This document shows, piece after piece, positions 43,394-52,131 of a DNA stretch of 64,000 nt. This DNA comes from an uncultured Selenomonadales bacterium. Its GTDB lineage: Bacteria; Bacillota; Negativicutes; Acidaminococcales; Acidaminococcaceae. Each line of letters begins with the position of its first letter. Position 1 is the first letter of the stretch. The stretch is from NCBI GenBank assembly GCA_900315345.1, contig OMYP01000002.1:43572-107571 (forward strand). Direction: 5' to 3'. The position numbers and the translations under genes were made by a program. The notes under the pieces are model-generated. The model made no database searches. It was not told the origin of the DNA and saw only the letters and a list, made by a program, of their open reading frames with translations.

Positions 43394-43473
43394 GCATTTA
43401 TTAAGCAGATTAACAGTTTAACAACAATGGCCAAAACCATCATCATCGCACTGAATAACTCAAAATCGCTCAT
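43384..43473 (-). CDS. Type I toxin, Hol_Tox-like membrane peptide (29 aa)
   Basis: A 29-aa peptide starting MSDFELFSAMMMVL, then one TM helix (AIVVKLLICLI), ending NAKK. Charge pattern and length match the putative holin-like toxin family (PF16935) of Firmicutes type I systems. A GGGGGG Shine-Dalgarno lies 7 bases upstream, and the leader is about 97 nt, long enough for structural control of translation. The stop codon lies inside the terminator stem of the convergent antisense RNA. It would depolarise the membrane when the antisense RNA is lost. Confidence 0.72.
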   Translation of the reverse strand: MSDFELFSAMMMVLAIVVKLLICLINAKK

Positions 43474-43577
43474 AAGCTATCCCCCCTTTCCACAGAAATT
43501 TCTTTCCATGTAATCGAAGGGCATAGACCCTCCGAAGAAGGCCAGCCGTCCACCGTTATGGCAACACCCTAAGGCAT

Positions 43578-43606
43578 ATTATAGCATGTTGTCGATAACC
43601 AAACAA
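43578..43606 (-). promoter_or_regulatory. Promoter of the toxin mRNA
   Basis: Minus-strand TTGTTT (43601-43606) and perfect TATAAT (43578-43583), 17 bases apart. Confidence 0.7.
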
Positions 43607-43623
43607 GCGTTTTGTTGATTTTC

Positions 43624-43755
43624 TTAATTGATTCTAACGGATACCGTTCCCGTTGAATTTTTTGTGAAATAAGGCACGTAAATGGTAAAGCTTACCGATT
43701 TTTTTGCATTGGCAATGGCCCGGGCGCATTCTGCCGGAATGCTGTAGTAACACAT
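43624..43755 (-). pseudogene. C-terminal stub of an unidentified protein
   Basis: An open frame of 43 codons from an internal ATG, beginning MCYYSIPAECARAIANAKKS and ending GTVSVRIN, continues upstream to about 43801 without a start and then meets a stop near the helicase gene end. The composition looks protein-like (beta-rich, exported-type). No ribosome site. Probably the tail of a gene cut off when the island inserted; it could also be chance. Confidence 0.3.
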
Positions 43756-43802
43756 GCCAAACAGATTGACCCGTTGATATGCAGTGCTGACACTTTTAAA
43801 AT

Positions 43803-46800
43803 TTATGATTGGTTATTCTTTAAACCTTTTTTATAAAACGGACTCAGGTTTATAAACAATTCTTTTAGTTTTTCTTGTTGCTTTTCATCGTAATTTTTAA
43901 AAATGTAATCCAGCAGTTCTTCCTGTCTTGCCTGGCCTAATGTTAAACGGTACAGTGACAAAATCTTAATCAGGCGTTCATAATTTAGTCCGTCTTTACT
44001 AAACGGGTACATGGGAACAATTCGCTCGATTTTTACCATATTTTCAGTTGTACTCAGTCCCCAATATGGAATTAAATCAGAACACCCTTTCTTACCACCA
44101 TTTTCCCTGCGATAGGCTTCTTCAAACATTTCATCCCATATATCGTGTTCAAATTGGATATTACCATAACGCTTTGCAACATTTTGCCTGATAGCCAAAC
44201 ATTCAAAACGGTTGATCCGCCCTTCCCTCTGTTCTAAATCGATGGGGTTACCGGGAAGATTCCAGTGTACTATGCGCCTGCAGTAATTATGGAAATCCAG
44301 GCCTTCCTGTCCAACGGAAGTAGATGCTAACACAAACGGCCGGAACGGTGAATTAAATGCATTGCGTACTGTTTTTTTCCGATCGGCATCTTTGTCTTTA
44401 CTTTCCCCTCGCGTGAATGCTACAGCAAAATGGGTGCGCATATACATGGGATTTTTATCTTTTTTGTTTATGCGTTTCTTAAAAGAGCTTAATGTGTCGA
44501 CCTTATACCGGGTAGTCTGGATTTTCATTCCGTTCAATATTTCATTATGCAGTTTATTCACTACCCCTGCACTCTTATCCATACCACTGGTAATCATATG
44601 CGCATATTCGTCCCACATGGCCTGCAGGTTTCCATTAACGCAATATTTAAGAAGATTTTGCCAATGCGCTTCATCGCTCTTTTTGCCTATTACTATTTCT
44701 ACAACAGCCGTTGCTTCGGTTGTATTCATGCGGTTTAAAAATTCTTTGGCAATCCTGCTTGGTAAATTATTTGTAAAGCCTTCATCGTATAAATGATATG
44801 TCCTGTTGATTGTAATCGAAGGAGAAGCCAGCGCCATATCTGCTAATACGTTCACCAAATCGGACGGTTGCTTTCCCAGTATGCCTAAATTATTCTTTTT
44901 TGCTTCTGTTACATTTTGATATAAATTACGCAACTCTGCTAAATGACGTCCGTAGCCCTTGGTCTTGGTATTGTCTGCTGTATTTTCTTCATTCTGCAAC
45001 CATTCTTTAACATACCCACTATCATCTAACAAAAGTGGTGCCAGATAGTACCAACGCGAATCGATGCCAGTTGAATTCAATTGCGGGATCTTCTTCAGTT
45101 CCGTTTCAATTATAATTTTTAATTGCCCGCGGATTGATGCTAAACTCATTTTACCATTCAAACACGAAACCGGATCATACGCCCTTGTCAAGAATTCTGA
45201 CGGATATAATAAACAAAATAACGCCATTGCCCTGGGTCTGCCATCACTATTTAAGGAAAATTTCATCCGTGGCCTGGGATAACGCGATATTTTATTTGTG
45301 TTATCCTCTTCTCCATCATCTAAAAAATACTGTATCTCACGTAAATCTTCTTCTTTCTTTAATTGTGTTTTTAAACTTTGCATATTTTGCCGTTCCGCTT
45401 CATAGGAAACCAAACAGGTAATCATGCGGGGCACCATTTCCCAAGAAGAAAAAACCAGCGTTTTTGTAAAATCTTTTATGCTTTTATAAACGCCCTGCGG
45501 TTCATAGTATGGTTTCGTGGGTGGTACCCATAGCAGCCGGGCAGCATTATTCATAAAAGCATACTTCATCAACAGGTCCAGTCGTGCATTATTGTTGTTC
45601 AGTTTTTCATAATTCGCTAACTGCTTTCTCCGCAGCCAAAAAGTTTTTCGATTTAATAAATTTATTTTATTTAGGTTCTTTCCGGTAATAAAATAGTTTT
45701 CAATTTTTTCCTTTAACTTGTAATCCAGCATAAATGACAATAAATAGGGTGATGATTTTACATAGTCTATTGGTACATGGAATGATACGCCCATATCGGT
45801 TAACAACTTGTGCATTTGCAGATATGATTCAATATCCTCAACGGTTACGGTAACAGGTACTTTAACCTCATGCGTATCTATAATATCTTCAATCTGACTT
45901 TCTGAACTGCGTTCCGTACGGCAAACATGGTTATACATGGCGTTTTCTGCCATATTTTTTATTTGTAAAACCGCTTCATCACCTTTATCGAGTTCTTTCA
46001 GGTTCACGGAATAATTATTCCAAACATTCTTAAACGCCGGGTATTCGTTAACGACTTTTCCTTCAACAACATTTGCTTTGTTTAGGAATTCCATAACGTT
46101 GTTAAATTCCTGAAAATGCTCGTCCATTTGCAATTCATCTATTTCTTCCATTGTGGAATACATTTTGTATGGCGTAGCTGAAAGAAGAAGCATCCGAACA
46201 TTTGCCGCATTAAAGAATTTATGGGCAAGCATGCCCAAATTGGACTCTTTTTTTGCAGAAATCAACTCCTTAAACCGTTGGAATTCATCCATTATTACTA
46301 AATCCGGTTCTAACTTTTCCAAACTTATTTTTGCGAAAAACAAGCGTAACTCTTTAACCGCACGGCGCACATCCTCTTTAATTTTTTCCGGCCCTTTTAG
46401 TTTAATTTGTTCCAGGATCCATAAAAAGTATTCTTCAAAATTATGGTTTTTGTATAATTCAACTTTTTCGCTTTTAAATGGTTCTTTGAATTCAATTTCA
46501 AGTTTACGGTGCATATATTCGAGATATGCGCCATTGGAATTAGCATCACATTCTTTTACTAACTTACTGCTATCCACGCATGCCTCATCCCATTGGTTCT
46601 GTACATCGCCCCGCAGCGCTTCCTTTAATTCTGCATTTTTTCCGTAAAAACAATTCATGTCTTTCAGCACTGCATACATTAAGGCTCGCTCCATTTTTTT
46701 CCCTGACCCCTGTGTCATACGGAACGAAGTATCCGGGGTCAGCGGAATCAACTGAATATACTTATTCCGCAAGTCAGGATCATTTTCCTGATTGAAAATG

Positions 46801-47144
46801 TTAATGTGCTGCATACTCAAACGCGATGTGCCAATACTTTCCTTTTGCAAATCCTGCGATACCGCTAACTTGTTTATATTCTGATCTGCAATAGCAGCAT
46901 TTGAACAAACATATACTATTTTTACTAAATCATCGCCTTCTTCTTTACGCAAATGAGCAAACTTGGCAATGACACCACGGGCTACCAGTGTTTTTCCCAG
47001 TCCGACCTCATCCGATACCAGCACTCGGTTCTTACCATGGCGAAACAAATAGTCGATGCGCTCTACAGTCGCTCGCTGAAAATCTTTCAGTCCGCTAATA
47101 ACTTTTTTCTCGATTTCACCTAACTGTTCTGCAACGTTTGCCAT
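43803..47144 (-). CDS. SNF2/DEAD-like helicase of the DUF6361-PLD-helicase module
   Basis: A 1113-aa superfamily 2 helicase-like ATPase. Walker A DEVGLGKT at 45-52, Walker B variant DEFQRF at 286-291, motif III-like LSATPYK at 321-327, and the C-terminal RecA half with GQEGLDFHNYCRRIVHWNLP...QREGRINRF (about 944-980). About 600 residues between the halves show no domain I know. It probably translocates on nucleic acid. The start at 47144 lies 1 base after the PLD-gene stop; a longer reading to 47231 would overlap that gene. Base composition is clearly more AT-rich than the core genes. Third gene of the operon. Confidence 0.85.
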   Translation of the reverse strand: MANVAEQLGEIEKKVISGLKDFQRATVERIDYLFRHGKNRVLVSDEVGLGKTLVARGVIAKFAHLRKEEGDDLVKIVYVCSNAAIADQNINKLAVSQDLQKESIGTSRLSMQHINIFNQENDPDLRNKYIQLIPLTPDTSFRMTQGSGKKMERALMYAVLKDMNCFYGKNAELKEALRGDVQNQWDEACVDSSKLVKECDANSNGAYLEYMHRKLEIEFKEPFKSEKVELYKNHNFEEYFLWILEQIKLKGPEKIKEDVRRAVKELRLFFAKISLEKLEPDLVIMDEFQRFKELISAKKESNLGMLAHKFFNAANVRMLLLSATPYKMYSTMEEIDELQMDEHFQEFNNVMEFLNKANVVEGKVVNEYPAFKNVWNNYSVNLKELDKGDEAVLQIKNMAENAMYNHVCRTERSSESQIEDIIDTHEVKVPVTVTVEDIESYLQMHKLLTDMGVSFHVPIDYVKSSPYLLSFMLDYKLKEKIENYFITGKNLNKINLLNRKTFWLRRKQLANYEKLNNNNARLDLLMKYAFMNNAARLLWVPPTKPYYEPQGVYKSIKDFTKTLVFSSWEMVPRMITCLVSYEAERQNMQSLKTQLKKEEDLREIQYFLDDGEEDNTNKISRYPRPRMKFSLNSDGRPRAMALFCLLYPSEFLTRAYDPVSCLNGKMSLASIRGQLKIIIETELKKIPQLNSTGIDSRWYYLAPLLLDDSGYVKEWLQNEENTADNTKTKGYGRHLAELRNLYQNVTEAKKNNLGILGKQPSDLVNVLADMALASPSITINRTYHLYDEGFTNNLPSRIAKEFLNRMNTTEATAVVEIVIGKKSDEAHWQNLLKYCVNGNLQAMWDEYAHMITSGMDKSAGVVNKLHNEILNGMKIQTTRYKVDTLSSFKKRINKKDKNPMYMRTHFAVAFTRGESKDKDADRKKTVRNAFNSPFRPFVLASTSVGQEGLDFHNYCRRIVHWNLPGNPIDLEQREGRINRFECLAIRQNVAKRYGNIQFEHDIWDEMFEEAYRRENGGKKGCSDLIPYWGLSTTENMVKIERIVPMYPFSKDGLNYERLIKILSLYRLTLGQARQEELLDYIFKNYDEKQQEKLKELFINLSPFYKKGLKNNQS

Positions 47145-47145
47145 G

Positions 47146-49077
47146 CTATTCCACCGCCTTTTGGAACGTTTCATACATTTGTTTGAATAGCTCATACGTT
47201 CCATCTGTAAAATCAGATTCCGATTTTCCATTATTCAATACAGCAAGAAGGCTGCCGATTTCCCTTAACTTTTCGGGATGTGTTGCTGCTGTTTCCAGCA
47301 TTTTTTCATATAATGCCGGCAAAAACGTTTCACTGTTTTTACCGGTTCCGTTATGATCAAGCTGCAAAGAATTAACTTCCAGCATCCCTATTACAGAATC
47401 ATCGCCCAATAAAAATGCAATATACCGATAAAAACAGTCTTTGTTATTCAATACTTTTTTTATTATTTCATCTTCCCGATTTTCTGGCAGATTATCAGTT
47501 TCAATTTCCACCACACGGCGTACTGTACCGCTTTCGTTGCGTACTGTTAAAACATAAAACACGGAAAGATCTAACAATGCTAATTTACTAAATTTGATAT
47601 CGGATGCCAATTCTTTTTCTGGCACTTTGGCAAAAAGTGGCCGTATCGTTGCCTTTCCGCCAATTTCTCTCAAACGATTTAATGCAATTTTCAGCATCGT
47701 TTCATCAAAATACAACGTGCAGTCATAATCATTACCGTTATTATCCACTACGGCTTTATTTCCGCCCCGGCAAAGGGTTTTCACCACGAATTCCAAATCG
47801 TTGCTTTCATCTTTATCCTGCTTATTTATAGTTGCAATTTCAACTTTTTCAAATGGGTTTTCAGGATTATTTTCATCGCCATTAAAGAACTGATTACACA
47901 AATCATCCATTTTCAGGTTGTGATATTTCATCCTATCCTTCAGGCAGATCAGAAATTCAATATTGTTATTAATACCATTCTCCGAAGCGTTTAACGACCC
48001 CAAATATAAACGCGTATCTGCCCCTTTTCTTGAGAAGTATAATTTTGCATGAAGATCCTGTTTCTGTATTTTTGATCTCGTTTCTTCTTCACTACTGGTT
48101 TGGTTATCTTCATTTTCCAGTTTTTCTTCGCCTAACAAATCTTCGCCCTGAACTACTCTGTCCTTCAGGCAGTAAATATCAAAACTACTGCAATCTTCTG
48201 GATTTAACTTAGTCAACGATTCCTTACGGGTAAATAACCGGTACCTCTGGCTATTCATATGACCATTCTTTTTTTGCAATTCTTTCAAAATGCCATTACT
48301 CAGAAACGGCGACAACACCAGCAACTCATTAAACGATTCTTGAAATAGCGACGTTTCTTCAATACGATATTTCCCGCTTTCATTCTCTGAATCCCTGCCG
48401 CTATATTTTGGAATATTGTTCGGCATAAATTCAAAATTTGTAAAATAATCGGTGGGCTCAAATTTAAACATAGGAAGCTCTCTGCAAATCCGATAAATGC
48501 GATTCCGCTTTTCGTTTGCACAGTCATCTTTTGACAGCCATTTTTTCGCTAAATAGCGAACAAAATCACAAACGGGATAATTTTCAATTTGTTCTTCGTT
48601 GCTTGGATATGCATCCATGTAATACGTTACATCCCAGCTGCGGTCAAATGTTAAATTACGGCTTAACACAACTACACGATACATAATTTCGCCATTGTCA
48701 TTCTTATAGCGTATTAGCCAAAATTTGGGATGAAACGAAGCGTGCCGGTTCTTTTTTGTGCCCGACAGCGCTACACTGAATACCATTTTTTCTAGCAAAA
48801 TATATAGTTCCGTAACATTGCCTGGCATATGAATTTGACCGGCTTCACAAAACAAGGCAATTTTGTCTGCTGTTTTTTTCAATGCCTCTAATAAACAGAC
48901 GGGGTTTTTAATCAAATTCGTATCGGTTTCTGCTGAAAGCCCCAACGCCATTGTAGCGCCTACCAAAGCATCTAAGTCCAACGAATACGTTGTTCCAATA
49001 GCAAAATCCAAATGATACGTAGCTGGTGGAGCTAGCAATTCACCATAATTCAAACGGTTTTGATCTGGGCGCAACAT
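47146..49077 (-). CDS. Phospholipase D-like nuclease of the module
   Basis: A 643-aa protein with two PLD-type half-sites: HPKFW at about 116 with SRNLTFDRSWD following (140-149), and DLHAKLYF at about 341-348 followed by GSLNASENGINNNIEF. The HxK-N/S pattern is that of PLD-superfamily nucleases such as those in restriction enzymes and DISARM DrmC, rather than lipid enzymes. The last 250 residues are unassigned. It follows the DUF6361 gene by 2 bases and precedes the helicase by 1 base, so all three are translationally coupled. Confidence 0.82.
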   Translation of the reverse strand: MLRPDQNRLNYGELLAPPATYHLDFAIGTTYSLDLDALVGATMALGLSAETDTNLIKNPVCLLEALKKTADKIALFCEAGQIHMPGNVTELYILLEKMVFSVALSGTKKNRHASFHPKFWLIRYKNDNGEIMYRVVVLSRNLTFDRSWDVTYYMDAYPSNEEQIENYPVCDFVRYLAKKWLSKDDCANEKRNRIYRICRELPMFKFEPTDYFTNFEFMPNNIPKYSGRDSENESGKYRIEETSLFQESFNELLVLSPFLSNGILKELQKKNGHMNSQRYRLFTRKESLTKLNPEDCSSFDIYCLKDRVVQGEDLLGEEKLENEDNQTSSEEETRSKIQKQDLHAKLYFSRKGADTRLYLGSLNASENGINNNIEFLICLKDRMKYHNLKMDDLCNQFFNGDENNPENPFEKVEIATINKQDKDESNDLEFVVKTLCRGGNKAVVDNNGNDYDCTLYFDETMLKIALNRLREIGGKATIRPLFAKVPEKELASDIKFSKLALLDLSVFYVLTVRNESGTVRRVVEIETDNLPENREDEIIKKVLNNKDCFYRYIAFLLGDDSVIGMLEVNSLQLDHNGTGKNSETFLPALYEKMLETAATHPEKLREIGSLLAVLNNGKSESDFTDGTYELFKQMYETFQKAVE

Positions 49078-49079
49078 AT

Positions 49080-50306
49080 TTATTCCGCCTCACTTTCAAA
49101 AATATCATTCATAATCGTTTTAGCATTTCCATACCGGTAATCTAATTCTCCCCCAGTAAACCAGTCCAGTATATCACCGGGGAGTTTGTTTACTGTTCGG
49201 GAACGTGCTTCACCTTTAAGCCATACTTCACGCTTTGTAATTTCATCTTCTGCTTTTTCAATCTGTTCGTGCAATAACGCCTGCTGGCAATTTTTCAAGA
49301 AATTATACAACCATTTATTTCTTCCCTGTTTCAATAAACTTAAGCGGGTAAAAATGCCGTCAATATCCAAGGCAGAACTATATTCTATTATATTGTTTTC
49401 CTTTTCTTTCCAGGCAATTTCTGCCTGTTCATAAGTTTCTTGCCTGCAAATACGATTATATAAGATGCGCAACAAATAAACAAAGTTGGAAAAATTTAAT
49501 GCCATTTCATAATCTTGTCTCATCGAATCCGGGAAATGATATTTGCATTTCTCCAAGTCTTGGAAATAATCACACCCTTGCAAAACATCACTTAAATTAT
49601 TCTGTAACAAATAATCCATCATGGAATCAGGACATGTCATATGGATTTGCCTCTTCAAGAAAGAACCTTCTTCTTTATCCAATTTCATAGAAAGAGTTTT
49701 TCGCCACTCTTCTTTTCCTAAATATGCAGTATCCGGCAAATTCCAAAAACGAGCATAAGGTACATCGCCGGCATCCGCATCGTCCCGTTCTTCTTTTTTA
49801 TCATTTCGATTTCCCATGCTTAAAATATTTTCCTTATTCCTTTTTTGCGCTGCTACATATTGAAGATATTCTGTCAGGGAAATGTTATTTCTGAAAATAT
49901 CATATCTGCGCAAGCCAGCCCAATAGATTTCAGCAGGTGTTCTTTTCACCCAGTTATTGCCATTATTGCGTAAAATGCGGCGACCAATTACCCCGCTGTG
50001 TTCTGATGGATCTTGCTCATATAATGCTTTCCCTGTATCATGTTCACTTTTTCGTAATAAGCCCATCAAGTTGTTGGATTCTGCTAACTTGCTTAACTCA
50101 ATGTCTCGTAATTCGTAAGGTACTAAAAAGAAATACTTAGCCCTGGTCTGGATAGTGGTCGTACCGGGGAAAAATATATCCGCAAAGCCGTCACGAATTG
50201 GTGCAATTCCCAATTCGTCTAACGTTGCTTTCTCTCCTAACATATCCAAAATGCTGTTAACTTTATCTCGATCTGACTTTGAAAAATCTATCCAACCTAT
50301 AGGCAT
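49080..50306 (-). CDS. DUF6361-like protein of the module
   Basis: A 408-aa protein beginning IGWIDFSKSDRDKVNSILDM, with ELGIAPIRDGFADIFFPGTTTIQTRAKYFFLVPYEL, a block I associate with DUF6361 (family recognition from memory). No catalytic motif is evident, and there is no signal or TM segment. First gene of the three-gene operon; GAGGAC lies about 9 bases upstream. A role in recognition or regulation for the helicase and nuclease is plausible by analogy with other multi-gene defence systems, but unproven. Confidence 0.72.
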   Translation of the reverse strand: MPIGWIDFSKSDRDKVNSILDMLGEKATLDELGIAPIRDGFADIFFPGTTTIQTRAKYFFLVPYELRDIELSKLAESNNLMGLLRKSEHDTGKALYEQDPSEHSGVIGRRILRNNGNNWVKRTPAEIYWAGLRRYDIFRNNISLTEYLQYVAAQKRNKENILSMGNRNDKKEERDDADAGDVPYARFWNLPDTAYLGKEEWRKTLSMKLDKEEGSFLKRQIHMTCPDSMMDYLLQNNLSDVLQGCDYFQDLEKCKYHFPDSMRQDYEMALNFSNFVYLLRILYNRICRQETYEQAEIAWKEKENNIIEYSSALDIDGIFTRLSLLKQGRNKWLYNFLKNCQQALLHEQIEKAEDEITKREVWLKGEARSRTVNKLPGDILDWFTGGELDYRYGNAKTIMNDIFESEAE

Positions 50307-50461
50307 TCTTTAGTCCTCGCTTTCGTAGGGTTAGTCATGCCTCTATTATTCTTCCTGTTTACGTTTTTTCCTGCAACCGAATATTGTTAGCATTAAATGT
50401 TGGTAACCATTTTACTCATTTTCGGAGTCTACGCCTTCCCACACATTTAATCGGAGCACCC

Positions 50462-50593
50462 TTAATCGATGCTCCGGTTATGTGTTACGGGCGATTTAGC
50501 GTATCCTCCATTTTTTAGGCGACTTCCTATTTTGTCCATAAAGGTCATTAGAAATACTTGCGCATACAAAGTTATGGCCAGACCGCCACTCAC
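50462..50593 (-). CDS. Possible small membrane peptide (43 aa)
   Basis: A GTG-started frame, VSGGLAITLYAQVFLMTF then DKIGSRLKNGG and a polar tail, resembling short TM toxins of the type I class. A TATAAT element (50610-50615, minus strand) lies 17 bases upstream, which would leave almost no leader, and no clear Shine-Dalgarno is seen. Its stop lies in the arm of a hairpin (CGGAGCA/TGCTCCG, about 50443-50475). It could instead be a structured RNA. Confidence 0.3.
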   Translation of the reverse strand: MSGGLAITLYAQVFLMTFMDKIGSRLKNGGYAKSPVTHNRSID

Positions 50594-50789
50594 TATTACA
50601 CCGAATTTAATTATAACAGTATCATCATCGCATTGAAAATTTCATCTATTTGGATAGTCATCCAAAAAATGACAGTTTTTTTCAGAAAAAGAAGCTTTTA
50701 AGTTGATATATACGATATATTAATCAATTTTAAACATTTATTTTTTTGCAATAAGCTTTCTTAACAAAACGCCACTCACGATTCCCCTG
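50594..50789. other. AT-rich intergenic stretch with a short direct repeat
   Basis: The motif CGCCACTCAC-ATT occurs at about 50584-50597 and again at about 50771-50784, bracketing an AT-rich stretch. No gene or clear terminator is seen. The repeat may be a remnant of an insertion or deletion. Confidence 0.35.
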
Positions 50790-51032
50790 TTACGAATACA
50801 TTGATTTATCAAAGTTTTCACAAAGCTCCATAACCCAGTTTTTCCTTGCAATTTCAGAAATCCATTCTTCCGGAATCCCTTTCTCTCCGCCAATACCGTA
50901 TATAATTCCTGCAAGGCCGCCAGCTACCGCACAGGTCGTATCCGTATCGCCGCCTAAATTGGCGGCCAGCAGGATACAATCACGATAATTACCACTATGC
51001 GATAAACTCCACAAGTTCATCAGTAACTCCAA
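50790..51032 (-). pseudogene. 5'-truncated ADP-ribosylglycohydrolase (DraG-type)
   Basis: Only the C-terminal part remains: ANLGGDTDTTCAVAGGLAGIIYG carries the GGDTDT metal-binding block of DraG-like hydrolases (family length near 300 aa), followed by a normal C-terminal helix. The frame begins inside the last 38 bases of the upstream gene, with homology starting only after that overlap, so a deletion has joined a DraG tail to an unrelated gene. Full-length relatives remove ADP-ribose from proteins or DNA. Probably non-functional. Confidence 0.78.
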
Positions 51033-51468
51033 TATTTTCGGCTAGTTCAAGGTACTCACCTTTCAGCGCGTACTGTCCAATCAACTGTCGTGCCTCCGGA
51101 TTACCGAAGATCACCGTAACGGCATTATCCAGTTCCCCTATATCTTCTTCTCCCCACATTTCCTGCCACATATCCATTTTGTCGATTGCGTCATATTCGT
51201 ACATCGTAAGCGGCATTAGAGGCTCCGCCTGTTCTGCCGTCATGACGATCACATAAATGTCTTCCATCTCTGGCCAGCACCCGTATTCAAGAAAGTTCAG
51301 TATGTTTTCGCACAGTTCGTTAAACTCCTGATGTGTCAATGTTTTTTTCTGCAGTTTTTCCTGCAGGCTTTCCGTTTCATAGTTACCAGATGGCATGAAC
51401 TGCGACATGTACTGCAGGATTTTTTCTGTACTGGTTAAATCTTCTAAATCTAAAATCTCTTTGGCCAT
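50995..51468 (-). CDS. Hypothetical acidic protein
   Basis: A 157-aa soluble acidic protein starting MAKEILDLEDLTSTEKILQY. I recognise no domain. It has a middle strand block IYVIVMTAEQAEPLMPLTMYEYDAID and a helical C-terminus ending DELVEFIA. The start at 51468 has GAGG 5 bases upstream. The DraG remnant overlaps its 3' end, so the present C-terminus may be affected by the same deletion. Confidence 0.6.
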   Translation of the reverse strand: MAKEILDLEDLTSTEKILQYMSQFMPSGNYETESLQEKLQKKTLTHQEFNELCENILNFLEYGCWPEMEDIYVIVMTAEQAEPLMPLTMYEYDAIDKMDMWQEMWGEEDIGELDNAVTVIFGNPEARQLIGQYALKGEYLELAENIGVTDELVEFIA

Positions 51469-51543
51469 TTTCGCCTCATCCTCCATATGCCATTAAATTC
51501 AAAACTTCCATCCATGTTAACAGAGAGCTTTTTTACCTTCCCC

Positions 51544-51849
51544 TTATTTCATACGTTTCTTAGTCACACAGCAAAGTGCTCCTTCGGCGACCACATATAA
51601 AATTTTTCCTTCCGCAACTTTGCCGATCTTATCGTACAGCCGACCGGCGCTGAAACTTTCTCCCAACGTGGTATAAGGGCTGTTAGCAACGTAACCGATT
51701 TTATCCAGCCCTTTCAGCAACACCTTAATTGCTTCTTTGTCGTACGCGTTATCCGGTTCTTTTTCCAGCCGCACTGTCATTCCTTTTTTCAAAAAATCCT
51801 GCCCATGATAATGCTTTGTTCCGGTAATAGTGAAATACATTTTTTTCAT
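51544..51849 (-). CDS. HIRAN-domain small protein
   Basis: A 101-aa protein that is essentially one HIRAN domain: FTITGTKHYHGQDFLKKGM, LEKEPDNAYDKEAIKVLLKG and KIGYVANSPYTT are the characteristic blocks. HIRAN domains bind DNA 3' ends or damaged DNA and are often fused to SNF2 helicases or found alone in mobile regions. GGAGG lies 9 bases upstream. It precedes the hypothetical gene by 75 bases in the same direction. Confidence 0.87.
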   Translation of the reverse strand: MKKMYFTITGTKHYHGQDFLKKGMTVRLEKEPDNAYDKEAIKVLLKGLDKIGYVANSPYTTLGESFSAGRLYDKIGKVAEGKILYVVAEGALCCVTKKRMK

Positions 51850-52030
51850 TTTGCTTTTCCTCCGTTCTGAAACTATTTTTCCTGTTCTTAAATATTTGCA
51901 AAACTTATTGCAACAGTTTTATCGAAAAAAGAAAAATTTTTGTTGCAATAACTTCTTCATTTAAAGTTCCCTGCTGTTCCTACTATCTAAATTCTACATT
52001 TTTTCGCGTCCAAAAGTCACCTCTCGCAAA

Positions 52031-52083
52031 GACAAAAACGAACCCCCGTCAGCCCGGTCATGGAGCGGGTTACAGGGGTTCAT
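52031..52083 (-). terminator. Terminator of the WYL regulator gene
   Basis: Outer stem GAACCCC / GGGGTTC with an inner AACCCG-CGGG pairing, followed on the minus strand by GTTTTTG. Confidence 0.7.
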
Positions 52084-52131
52084 TAATTTTTCTGTTAAAT
52101 TTTATCTGCTTGCACAGGGCAAATTGCTTTC

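Noticed and set aside
43803..50306. DISARM or BREX system
   Set aside because: Helicase and PLD are present but there is no DUF1998 protein, methyltransferase, BrxC-like ATPase or PglZ in the window.
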